From a virus: a stretch of DNA of 21,305 bases. Shown one piece after another: positions 7,394 through 13,030 of this stretch. Made by a program: the position numbers and the translations under genes. Positions within the stretch are counted from its first letter, which is position 1. The number at the start of each line of letters is the position of its first letter. The notes beneath the pieces were generated by a model that worked only from the letters and a program-made list of their open reading frames with translations, had not been told where the DNA came from and ran no database searches. The DNA is taken from positions 1-21,305 of the IMG/VR virus record IMGVR_UViG_3300006749_000174; one strand, given 5' to 3'.

Positions 7394-8164
7394 TTACACT
7401 TTTTTTTTCCTTTGGTCAATTAAACGAACTTCGGGATATTTTCCTTTTGATTTTGTATTTCTTTTGCAAAACATTGGAAAAGTTTGTAACAACCATTTGA
7501 CTGCAGTTTCTTCATATTCAACAGTTCTATAATTTTGTATCCCACCTTTTTCAGAATAATATTTAGTTTTCGGTGCAACATAATTAAATCTAGTTACACC
7601 ACCATCAGCCATGTAATATCTTATTGATCTTTCAAAATCTTCTTTACCATACTCTGGGTTTGTTGATACGTATGCTTTTTTATCATGGTTATTTCGCCAT
7701 CCATAAAAACAAGCAACAATATATTTTAAATTAAAAGTAACATTATTTTTCATAAAATATGGGTTAATTACAGGATTTACTCCCCACATGTCTATTTTTT
7801 TGTCGAGTGATATTGTAAATGCATTATCTACAAATTCAGTCAAACTGTTTAATTGTATTGTATTTTTATCATCAACTTTCATTGCCACTAAATCAATGTC
7901 ATCATCAATACCTAATATAAGTTCATCTTCCTTGTAATAATCTACAATAAAATTACGTTGTGTGTTGACGTGTTTTGTGTTGCTAACAATTATATTTACA
8001 GGATAATCTTTTAAATTTTCTCTATATGCTTGTTCTTCATTAGGATTACTCAAAAATATATCCACTTTTGACATGTCAATATCTGTTTGTTTTAAGTAAT
8101 TTAATGTTTTTTTTGTAATAGTTTCCGCTCTTGATATTGATGGTATTGCTACTCTAAAATTCAT
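7394..8164 (-). CDS. TET/JBP-associated glycosyltransferase (GT-A fold), predicted DNA-base glycosyltransferase
   Basis: 256 residues. The N-terminus VAIPSISRAETITKKTLNYL (5-24) is a GT-A Rossmann start. It is followed by NTQRNFIVDYY (67-77) and the metal/nucleotide-sugar motif LILGIDDDID (82-91, DDD at 87-89). A late 'MADGGVTRFN' and 'YEETAVKWLL' region fits the acceptor half. The layout matches the glycosyltransferases found beside phage TET/JBP genes (TAGT-type), which add sugar to hydroxymethylated bases in DNA. It overlaps the dioxygenase gene as ATGA, so the two products are made together. There is no membrane anchor or signal peptide, which argues against a cell-envelope glycosyltransferase. 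The sugar and base are not determinable here. Confidence 0.78.
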   Translation of the reverse strand: MNFRVAIPSISRAETITKKTLNYLKQTDIDMSKVDIFLSNPNEEQAYRENLKDYPVNIIVSNTKHVNTQRNFIVDYYKEDELILGIDDDIDLVAMKVDDKNTIQLNSLTEFVDNAFTISLDKKIDMWGVNPVINPYFMKNNVTFNLKYIVACFYGWRNNHDKKAYVSTNPEYGKEDFERSIRYYMADGGVTRFNYVAPKTKYYSEKGGIQNYRTVEYEETAVKWLLQTFPMFCKRNTKSKGKYPEVRLIDQRKKKV

Positions 8165-9072
8165 TTATTTTTGATCCTTTCAAGTTCTTCTTCGGCACTA
8201 CCACATTCAGTCATTTTTTCTCTAAAATATGCAACTATTGATATTCTTTCAGCATTTCCGATAGGTTTGATTTCAGTATTTCCGTGTAATTCATGTACGT
8301 CAAAAAAAGCTATATCACAACTTCTAACATCAACTCCAACACCATATTTCGGTATTATAGTATAAGCACCTTTATAATCCCCAGCCTGTAATACTCCAAG
8401 ATTACCGAAACCAGCTTTTAAATCTCCAGCATCATAATGACAGGCAGTCCTAAAATTTTTATTTACTGTAATTGTAGTAAAAGGTGTTTGAGGTATTTTA
8501 AAATCTACATGAGTTTCTTCCCATGCCTTTTTTTGTGCTTTGTATCTATCTGGTATGTATCTGGCAAATAAATCGCCAATATATTTTACGTAAGGTAATG
8601 TTTTTTTATATTCATCAAAATATTTACGAGTAAACTCTGTTGTTCTGCAATATGGTATTCTTGAGTATCTATCAGCATAACCTACGATTGAACTATAAAC
8701 TGCTTTTGCTTTTGGCGAGTTTGATAAAGTACCATCTTTTTTGAGTGGGTAAAATCTATTACCTTGTACTTTTCCTACAGTTAAACCATCAATTTTATCG
8801 CCCATTTTGAGTTCTGGTGGTAAAGGACCTGCTGCTTGTCCACGATTATTAGATAAATATGTTGCTTTTCTAAATGATTTATATGCCTCTAAAGCAATTT
8901 TTTGAGGAATAACATTTTTTAAAAATACGAGTAATGTTTCGCCTTTTTCATTTTTAACAATAGTATCGCTATTTATTACAGGATATTTCAGATAAGATTC
9001 ATCTAAAAAGTTGCCATGTAATTGCCTGACTTGTTCTTCTGATAATACAGGATTAGCTTCTATTGTTCTCAT
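8161..9072 (-). CDS. TET/JBP-family 2-oxoglutarate/Fe(II) dioxygenase (predicted 5-methylpyrimidine hydroxylase)
   Basis: 303 residues. The double-stranded beta-helix core begins TPFTTITVNKNFRTACHYDAG (about 196-216), with the iron ligands H212 and D214. 'GNLGVL', 'GAYTIIPKYGVGVDVRSCD' and 'FFDVHELHGNTEI' follow, with the distal His (H263, less likely H260). The 2-oxoglutarate-binding Arg is R276 in NAERISIVAYFRE. This strand and motif order, especially 'HYDAGD' and 'HELHGN', is that of phage TET/JBP enzymes, which oxidise the methyl of 5-methylcytosine (or thymine, as JBP does) in DNA. The N-terminal 130 residues include a 'NRGQAAG' segment also seen in that group. It is sandwiched between a ParB-domain gene (20-nt overlap) and the glycosyltransferase (ATGA overlap). 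All catalytic residues are present. Confidence 0.85.
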   Translation of the reverse strand: MRTIEANPVLSEEQVRQLHGNFLDESYLKYPVINSDTIVKNEKGETLLVFLKNVIPQKIALEAYKSFRKATYLSNNRGQAAGPLPPELKMGDKIDGLTVGKVQGNRFYPLKKDGTLSNSPKAKAVYSSIVGYADRYSRIPYCRTTEFTRKYFDEYKKTLPYVKYIGDLFARYIPDRYKAQKKAWEETHVDFKIPQTPFTTITVNKNFRTACHYDAGDLKAGFGNLGVLQAGDYKGAYTIIPKYGVGVDVRSCDIAFFDVHELHGNTEIKPIGNAERISIVAYFREKMTECGSAEEELERIKNK

Positions 9073-9661
9073 TTTCGATAGCTTTATACACAGTATCAGT
9101 CAAATTATTTGTATTGTATTTTTCTTGAAGATTCTCAATCATAGCTTTAAATTTAGGCTCTGATTCAGAATTTAAAAATAATTGAATCATTCTTACTTGA
9201 GAGGGTATAAAATCCTCAATGTTTGCCTCATTACTTTCCATTCCTGATTGTTCTGGACTTACAAATAAAGGATCATCTTGATTAAATATTCTATTCAGTT
9301 CATTAGTTTCAAATCCTAAACTTTCCAAATCAAACTCTTGTTTTTGCAAATCTAATAATTCAAGATTTAATAATTCGTTATCCCACTGTGACTCTTCTGC
9401 AACACGATTATCTGCTATACGATATGCTTTGACTTGGTTTTTTGACAAGTTATTTGCAATGATTACCGGGACTTCTTTCATTCCTAATTTTATCGCCGCT
9501 TGGTATCTTGTATGCCCTACAATAATAACATGCTCATTATCTACCACTATTGGTTGTTGAAAACCAAACTCTTTTATAGAACTTGCAACTTTGTCAACAT
9601 GTTGATTTTTTCTTGGATTTCTTGAGTACGGAACAATTTTATCTATTTCTATATTTTGCAT
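9053..9661 (-). CDS. ParB/Srx-type nuclease-domain protein of the DNA-modification cassette
   Basis: 202 residues. The ParB N-terminal domain has VPYSRNPRKN (10-19) and VGHTRYQAA (48-56, the GxxR nucleotide-binding motif). It is followed by 'VKAYRIADNRVAEESQWDNE' (77-96) and 'LESLGF'. That second segment is what follows the ParB domain in phage and prophage ParB-methyltransferase fusions. Here no methyltransferase follows. Instead there is an acidic linker and a C-terminal 'SQVRMIQLFLNSE...NLTDTV' module (154-191). No obvious HTH like that of chromosomal ParB is present, so direct parS binding is not expected. In TET/JBP clusters ParB-domain proteins are recurrent and thought to act as DNA-targeting or nicking/NTPase partners. 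It overlaps the dioxygenase start by 20 nt. Confidence 0.82.
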   Translation of the reverse strand: MQNIEIDKIVPYSRNPRKNQHVDKVASSIKEFGFQQPIVVDNEHVIIVGHTRYQAAIKLGMKEVPVIIANNLSKNQVKAYRIADNRVAEESQWDNELLNLELLDLQKQEFDLESLGFETNELNRIFNQDDPLFVSPEQSGMESNEANIEDFIPSQVRMIQLFLNSESEPKFKAMIENLQEKYNTNNLTDTVYKAIENENNRS

Positions 9662-9663
9662 AA

Positions 9664-10506
9664 TTACCTGTATTCGTTTGCCATTCCTAAATCTTCTATG
9701 GCTTGTTGTTTTGTTATTTTACCTTTTCTGATACCCATATCAATTATATCTTTGTTTCTTATAGCATAATCTTTAATAAATCTTGTTACTTTTTTATCCT
9801 TAATAGCATCAATAAACATTTTTATTCTTTCATCATCTCTATTAACAACACCGAAAGTTTGGTATTTATCTGGTATATCTTCTTCCCATCTTTTATCTTT
9901 TAACCATTTACTAAAATGTGGAATAAATTTTTTTTCCTCTGTATTAGAGCATAATTTATTATAGCCCATAACAATAGTATCATCATCAGTAGTTTTTTTT
10001 GCTATTTTATATTGCTCGTATGCTCTAAACTTACTTCCTCTTTTATTGTATAATCTTCCCCATACATTATCGAACTCCTTTGTATATATGGTAGTAGTAG
10101 AGGTAGGGGTAGGGGTAGAGGTAGGGGGGTTATCGTTGGGTTTTTTTGGACGACCACCTAATTTACCATTTGCTTTTGAACTATCAATTTTCTTGGTAAT
10201 ATATAAATATTCTTGAAGTTGTCTTTCGTTTTGCCAATGAGAATTATTTATTAATCTAAAATTTTCTCCTAAAACTTTTGCACAAGTTTTTTGTTCTTGT
10301 TCATTAAAAGCCATAGCAACTCTAAAAATTAATTCTTTTTCATCTGGTATGCCTTTGCACCTTTTATTCCAATTCCAACATAATAATCTAATATAAATTC
10401 CTAATGCCTCGTTGGTCATATGCTGAGTACCAGCTATAAAATCTTCGGTAAATAAATACCATGCTTTTAGTTTTTCTTTAGGTTTCGAGCTCTCGTCTAT
10501 AAACAT
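9664..10506 (-). CDS. DUF1376-type phage replication protein (DnaT/O-like)
   Basis: 280 residues from ATG 10506, chosen because GGAGG sits 5 nt upstream; an in-frame ATG at 10518 starts inside that ribosome site. The N-terminal domain (KAWYLFTEDFIAGTQHMTNE, EALGIYIRLLCWNW) is the DUF1376 winged-helix pattern found in phage replication initiators and helicase loaders. Then comes an AT-hook-like LGGRPKKPND, a Pro/Thr/Ser linker (PPTSTPTPTSTTT), and a C-terminal 'FDNVWGRLYNKRGSKFRAYE' to 'FIPHFSKWLKDKRWEED' domain like that following DUF1376 in replication proteins. It may load a host helicase. The linker is written by a G-rich tract on the opposite strand. It is adjacent to the ParB-domain gene in the same operon. 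Confidence 0.75.
   Translation of the reverse strand: MFIDESSKPKEKLKAWYLFTEDFIAGTQHMTNEALGIYIRLLCWNWNKRCKGIPDEKELIFRVAMAFNEQEQKTCAKVLGENFRLINNSHWQNERQLQEYLYITKKIDSSKANGKLGGRPKKPNDNPPTSTPTPTSTTTIYTKEFDNVWGRLYNKRGSKFRAYEQYKIAKKTTDDDTIVMGYNKLCSNTEEKKFIPHFSKWLKDKRWEEDIPDKYQTFGVVNRDDERIKMFIDAIKDKKVTRFIKDYAIRNKDIIDMGIRKGKITKQQAIEDLGMANEYR
10102..10129 (+). repeat. G-rich GGTAGGGG-type tract (possible G-quadruplex former)
   Basis: The top strand has TAGGGG-like units: G4 at 10106-10109, G4 at 10112-10115, GAGG at 10118-10121 and G6 at 10124-10129, in an otherwise AT-rich genome. On the coding (bottom) strand it encodes the Pro/Thr/Ser linker of the DUF1376 protein. Four G-runs with 2-3-nt loops could fold as a two- or three-layer quadruplex in the non-template strand; not demonstrated. 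Confidence 0.45.
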
Positions 10507-10729
10507 TATTGCCTCCATATTTCATTTGTTTATAAAATTTCACTGTATATTCATCAACTTTTAAATCAAAATCATCTTCTGAGAAATCATTATTATTTAA
10601 AAATTCATCAGTTACTTTTGTTATTGCTTTGTTTTGTGCCTTAACCCATAAACCCATAAATGAGTCAGCTTCCTTTGGGTCTTTTGGTACGATAAATGTT
10701 TGATTGTGAACTTTGACGACGTGGGACAT
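10478..10729 (-). CDS. Small hypothetical protein between nuclease and replication genes
   Basis: 83 residues, soluble, slightly acidic in the middle (NNNDFSEDDFDLKVDEYTVKF), with no recognised domain. It begins MSHVVKVHNQTFIVPKDPKE and ends YGGNNVYRRELET. It overlaps the VRR-NUC 3' end by 65 nt and its own 3' end overlaps the DUF1376 start by 29 nt. Its last codons contain that gene's ribosome site. The long overlap with the upstream gene is unusual but both frames look protein-like. A replication accessory role is only suggested by the neighbours. Confidence 0.55.
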   Translation of the reverse strand: MSHVVKVHNQTFIVPKDPKEADSFMGLWVKAQNKAITKVTDEFLNNNDFSEDDFDLKVDEYTVKFYKQMKYGGNNVYRRELET

Positions 10730-11072
10730 ATTTATCTATGATACTCGCTAAATCCTCCAAACAACTTTTAATATTACCTTTTATAATAAAATGCGGAGTA
10801 TTTAAAGCACTTGATTGAACTTTCCATAATTTTTGAGCATTTGATAATTGTCCTTTTTCGTTTTTTAACTCTACATACAGTAGTTTACCATTAGGATATT
10901 CAATGACTAAATCTGGTGCACCAGAACGAAATCCCATTTTTGCAAGTTTAAATCTATAATTTACTGATCGTTTGCCCTCGTTGGCTATGTGATAATGCCT
11001 AAAAATATAGATATCTGCTAATTCATTTAACAAATAATTACAGGCGATCTGTATATCAGCTTCTTTTGTCAT
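10665..11072 (-). CDS. VRR-NUC domain nuclease (PD-(D/E)XK superfamily)
   Basis: 135 residues. The catalytic core is MGFRSGAPDL (46-55, Asp54) followed by GKLLYVELKNEKGQLSNAQ (62-80, Glu68 and Lys70, then the Gln/Ser motif), the VRR-NUC pattern. The length is normal for the phage stand-alone form. Such enzymes act as structure-specific or Holliday-junction-type nucleases. It is the first gene of the leftward operon. Its start codon is embedded in the base of a 9-bp hairpin (11071-11102) and it lacks a well-placed Shine-Dalgarno, so translation may be controlled by RNA structure. The C-terminal 25 residues are basic and overlap the next gene. Confidence 0.85.
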   Translation of the reverse strand: MTKEADIQIACNYLLNELADIYIFRHYHIANEGKRSVNYRFKLAKMGFRSGAPDLVIEYPNGKLLYVELKNEKGQLSNAQKLWKVQSSALNTPHFIIKGNIKSCLEDLASIIDKYVPRRQSSQSNIYRTKRPKGS

Positions 11073-11102
11073 AGGGGGAATCTAACCTAAAACTCCCCCT
11101 AT
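11071..11102 (-). promoter_or_regulatory. Hairpin enclosing the VRR-NUC start codon
   Basis: ATAGGGGGA (11071-11079) and TCCCCCTAT (11094-11102) are perfect inverted repeats around a 14-nt loop. On the leftward RNA the second arm ends in ...CCCCCUAU with the AU of the AUG start codon (11072-11070) paired. A GGGGGAG purine tract is in the first arm and AGG is in the loop. This could sequester the start or, as DNA, serve as an operator. Confidence 0.55.
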
Positions 11103-11104
11103 AT

Positions 11105-11133
11105 GTAGTGTAAACTATGGAGGCATACACTAC
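11105..11133 (-). promoter_or_regulatory. Second leader hairpin
   Basis: GTAGTGTA (11105-11112) and TACACTAC (11126-11133) are perfect 8-bp inverted repeats around a 13-nt loop, only 2 bp from the hairpin at 11071-11102. On the leftward RNA the loop presents UGCCUCC, an anti-Shine-Dalgarno-like sequence. Both hairpins lie downstream of the leftward promoter and so would be in the 5' leader. Confidence 0.5.
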
Positions 11134-11171
11134 GGAAGCTAATTACTCCTAAGAAAAGAAATAATATTCAT

Positions 11172-11200
11172 ATTTTATGATGATTTTTAGCAATAATCAA
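11172..11200 (-). promoter_or_regulatory. Leftward sigma70-like promoter for the nuclease/replication/modification operon
   Basis: Read on the bottom strand: TTGATT (11200-11195), a 17-nt spacer, then TAAAAT (11177-11172), which are 5/6 matches to TTGACA and TATAAT at ideal spacing. Transcription would start near 11165, giving a leader of roughly 93 nt that contains both hairpins before the VRR-NUC start. A TGATGAT repeat touches the -10 side of the spacer. Confidence 0.6.
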
Positions 11201-11239
11201 GGTTTTTAAGAGTTTTTTTTATGACGATTTTTTGACGAT
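11178..11239 (+). repeat. TGAYGAT direct repeats at helical spacing
   Basis: TGATGAT at 11178-11184, TGACGAT at 11222-11228 and TGACGAT at 11233-11239. The offsets are 44 and 11 bp, multiples of one helical turn. The first two copies share a longer context (TTTTATGAYGATTTTT). The array spans the leftward promoter spacer and the likely rightward promoter region, as expected for sites of a regulator or a replication initiator. Confidence 0.5.
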
Positions 11240-11278
11240 AATGGTAGTCAAAACCCAAAAAAAGAAGTAGGTTTTAAA

Positions 11279-11299
11279 AATAATAATAATAATAATAAT
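11279..11299 (+). repeat. (AAT)7 microsatellite upstream of GGAGG
   Basis: Seven AAT units directly precede the GGAGG of the first rightward gene. Shorter AATAAT runs precede the GGAGG of the genes at 11762 and 12584. They probably form an unstructured A/U-rich leader that helps ribosome binding. Confidence 0.6.
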
Positions 11300-11309
11300 G
11301 GAGGCTAAA

Positions 11310-11603
11310 ATGACACATAACCTAAACACTCAAACTTTTTCTTTTGAAGGTAAAACTTTTAAGAAAGGTGTTGATTCATACAACTTTTCTGATGCTATGT
11401 TTATTATTGAACGATCAGAAAAAACATTAATCTCTTACGTTGATGATAACAAAAAAATTGTTCATCATGGCGAGATACCTAACCCAGCCGATTATCTTGA
11501 AGATGATAATAGAATACTTGTAAGCAAACGAGGTAAGGCTCTTGGTTGTATTATTTATTTAGGAGTAAATGATGAGAGATTGGGATTAAAAAATGATTCA
11601 TAA
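11310..11603 (+). CDS. First gene of rightward operon, hypothetical
   Basis: 97 residues from ATG 11310, set by GGAGG 5 nt upstream; the ATG at 11298 lies within that ribosome site. The protein is soluble, with short beta-like stretches (TQTFSFEGKTFKKGV, KTLISYVDDNKKIVHHGEIP, RILVSKRGKALGCIIYLG) and no recognised domain. As the promoter-proximal gene with a very strong ribosome site it is probably an abundant early product. The 3' end overlaps the next frame by 11 nt. Confidence 0.7.
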   Translation: MTHNLNTQTFSFEGKTFKKGVDSYNFSDAMFIIERSEKTLISYVDDNKKIVHHGEIPNPADYLEDDNRILVSKRGKALGCIIYLGVNDERLGLKNDS

Positions 11604-11793
11604 ATTATTTAAAAAAACCCAAAAAATATCAATCATAGAAAATGGTAAAGTTAATTATTATTTTAAATTAACTTTTTTAAATAACGATACTGCTGTTTTT
11701 GATAACAGTGGTAACGAAGTAATGAGTAGTAAAGTAATCAATAATAATAAGGAGGCAAATAATGTTATTACTTACCCAAGCACAAAAAAATAA
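11593..11793 (+). CDS. Possible small hypothetical protein overlapping the DUF2958 start
   Basis: 66 residues. The first 48 look protein-like (KKTQKISIIENGKVNYYFKL, TFLNNDTAVFDNSGNEV). The end runs through the AATAAT/AAGGAGG leader of the next gene and into its first codons, giving NNNKEANN. The Shine-Dalgarno is poor (GGGAT about 8 nt upstream). It fills an otherwise gene-free gap of about 160 nt in a compact operon, which favours it being real. No function recognised. Confidence 0.45.
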   Translation: MIHKLFKKTQKISIIENGKVNYYFKLTFLNNDTAVFDNSGNEVMSSKVINNNKEANNVITYPSTKK

Positions 11794-12118
11794 ATTAATA
11801 AAAAACCATAAAGCACAAGATGGTACAAAAGAGTTTAAAGCAGAGGTAAAACTTTTTAATCCAACAGGTGTCGGTACATGGTATTTATCTGAACTTGATC
11901 CAGAAACAAATGTTGCTTTTGGATTGTGTTGTATTCATGAAGAAGAACTAGGATATGTTAGTCTTGATGAATTATCAGAGTTCAAAGGACGATTCGGTTT
12001 AGGTATTGAAAGAGATAAATATTTTATTTCTAAATCTTTTGAAGAATGTAAAAAAAAAGAAACTTTGATGAAAGATGACGACATCACTGATCCTTTATGG
12101 AGTAGTAATGAAAAATAA
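11762..12118 (+). CDS. DUF2958 domain protein
   Basis: 118 residues. Starting MLLLTQAQKNKLIKNHKAQD, it has the DUF2958 pattern in order: 'VKLFNPTGVGTWYLSELDPE' (about 29-48), 'FGLCCIHEEELGYVSLDELSEF' (53-74) and 'GLGIERDKYF' (79-88). The family is common in phages, plasmids and conjugative elements, often near anti-restriction or DNA-processing genes; its biochemical function is unknown. AAGGAGG lies 5 nt before ATG, preceded by an AATAAT run. The 3' end overlaps the next gene by 11 nt. Confidence 0.85.
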   Translation: MLLLTQAQKNKLIKNHKAQDGTKEFKAEVKLFNPTGVGTWYLSELDPETNVAFGLCCIHEEELGYVSLDELSEFKGRFGLGIERDKYFISKSFEECKKKETLMKDDDITDPLWSSNEK

Positions 12119-12563
12119 AAAAAATAAATTATTTCCCTATGGCTATGAACGTAGGGAAGTAATCGGATATTCTATGGATAAGGATAAAACACCTCTCTAT
12201 AGAATTACTAGAATTATGCCTAAAGAAAAAAGTGGATTTAAAAATTTCTTTAGAGTATCAATAGCTTTGCTTCTAATATGTGGTGCTATACTGTTCCTTG
12301 CAAGTTGTAGCACCGCACCAATAGTAGATAGTAGAGGCAAGAGCTCGGCTAATATTGAGGGGAATGCCGAGCGATATCATGATGATTATTATACATGCGT
12401 TGCTTTAGTTGACGATCATACCAATAAGGTAGTCGATACTAGTAAAGTAGTTTATAATAAACTTCGTTGGCGAGTATTATGGCTTTCGCCCAAATTAAAT
12501 ACTAAACAGGATTTGATTAATAATTGTTTAGAGGGAAGAGGCTATAATGTTCTTAACAAATAA
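12108..12563 (+). CDS. Membrane-anchored / lipoprotein-like protein with CLxGRGYxVL ending
   Basis: 151 residues from ATG 12108 (GGAG 5 nt upstream). A frame open to 12075 has no comparable ribosome site. There is an unusually long basic N-region (1-50), then a hydrophobic stretch VSIALLLICGAILFLASC (50-67) ending in a lipobox-like LASC (64-67). After Cys67 come APIVD (70-74), YHDDYYTC (90-97) and C140-LEGRGYNVL. The PIVD...Y..D...C...CLxGRGYxVL pattern reminds me of small bacterial outer-membrane lipoproteins with a glycine zipper, but the zipper is absent here. It could be a lipoprotein or an inner-membrane protein with a cytoplasmic N-terminus. A role in envelope change or superinfection exclusion is speculation. 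Confidence 0.65.
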   Translation: MKNKKNKLFPYGYERREVIGYSMDKDKTPLYRITRIMPKEKSGFKNFFRVSIALLLICGAILFLASCSTAPIVDSRGKSSANIEGNAERYHDDYYTCVALVDDHTNKVVDTSKVVYNKLRWRVLWLSPKLNTKQDLINNCLEGRGYNVLNK

Positions 12564-12583
12564 TAATAATATAGGAGGAAAAT

Positions 12584-13030
12584 ATGGTAGCAATCGTAGA
12601 TAAATGCTTCGATAATACTAAAGATGGTGCACCCAACTACGCAATAGATTTAATTGATGGTACTAGATTATATGCTAGAGGATCAGTTTTAAATCCAATG
12701 CCACAGAAAGGCGATGCCATCGACTATACTGAAGTAAATACTAAAACTTCAGCAAATGGTAATCAATACACCAATGTGAAAGATGTTTCTATATCAGCAC
12801 CACCAAACTTTGATGATGATATAAACCAAGTACAAACATCACAAACCACAAGCACAGTTACAAATGGTACTATGAAAATCACTGATGTACAAACTCGTCA
12901 GAGAATGGACATATTTGTAACAGGAGTTGTTGGTCGTTCAATGGGTAGTGGTCATTTTAGTGTTGATCACATTGAGGACTTAACTAAAAATGCAGTAAAG
13001 GCATTTGATGAGTTCCTCAAAAATAAGTAA
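12584..13030 (+). CDS. Putative single-stranded-DNA-binding / OB-fold-like early protein
   Basis: 148 residues. The N-terminal 75 residues (MVAIVDKCFDNTKDGAPNYA, LYARGSVLNPMPQKGDAIDYTE, ANGNQYTNVKDVSI) have the strand pattern of an OB fold, with 'KGDxIxYxE...NGxxYxNVKDV' recalling SSB-type ends. Then comes a Gln/Thr/Ser-rich flexible linker (about 80-95) and a C-terminal helical segment that is basic rather than carrying the acidic SSB tip. The operon context (HNH nuclease and exonuclease downstream) fits DNA metabolism. Strong AGGAGG ribosome site. The call is tentative. Confidence 0.5.
   Translation: MVAIVDKCFDNTKDGAPNYAIDLIDGTRLYARGSVLNPMPQKGDAIDYTEVNTKTSANGNQYTNVKDVSISAPPNFDDDINQVQTSQTTSTVTNGTMKITDVQTRQRMDIFVTGVVGRSMGSGHFSVDHIEDLTKNAVKAFDEFLKNK

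Larger units (their letters stand above)
11073..11309. promoter_or_regulatory. Divergent intergenic control region
   Basis: This is the only sizeable gene-free stretch of the window, and it separates leftward and rightward operons. From left to right it holds two tandem hairpins (11071-11102 and 11105-11133), a leftward sigma70-like promoter (11172-11200), TGAYGAT repeats (11178-11239), a weak AAAACC/GGTTTT inverted repeat (11250-11255 and 11270-11275), an AAT microsatellite (11279-11299) and the GGAGG of the first rightward gene. A rightward -10 candidate is GATAAT at 11237-11242, but its -35 region is only a T run. No ORF of convincing quality lies inside. Confidence 0.6.

Noticed and set aside
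11250-11275. AAAACC/GGTTTT inverted repeat.
   Set aside because: Only 6 bp around a 14-nt loop in A-rich DNA; too weak to call a functional element on its own.
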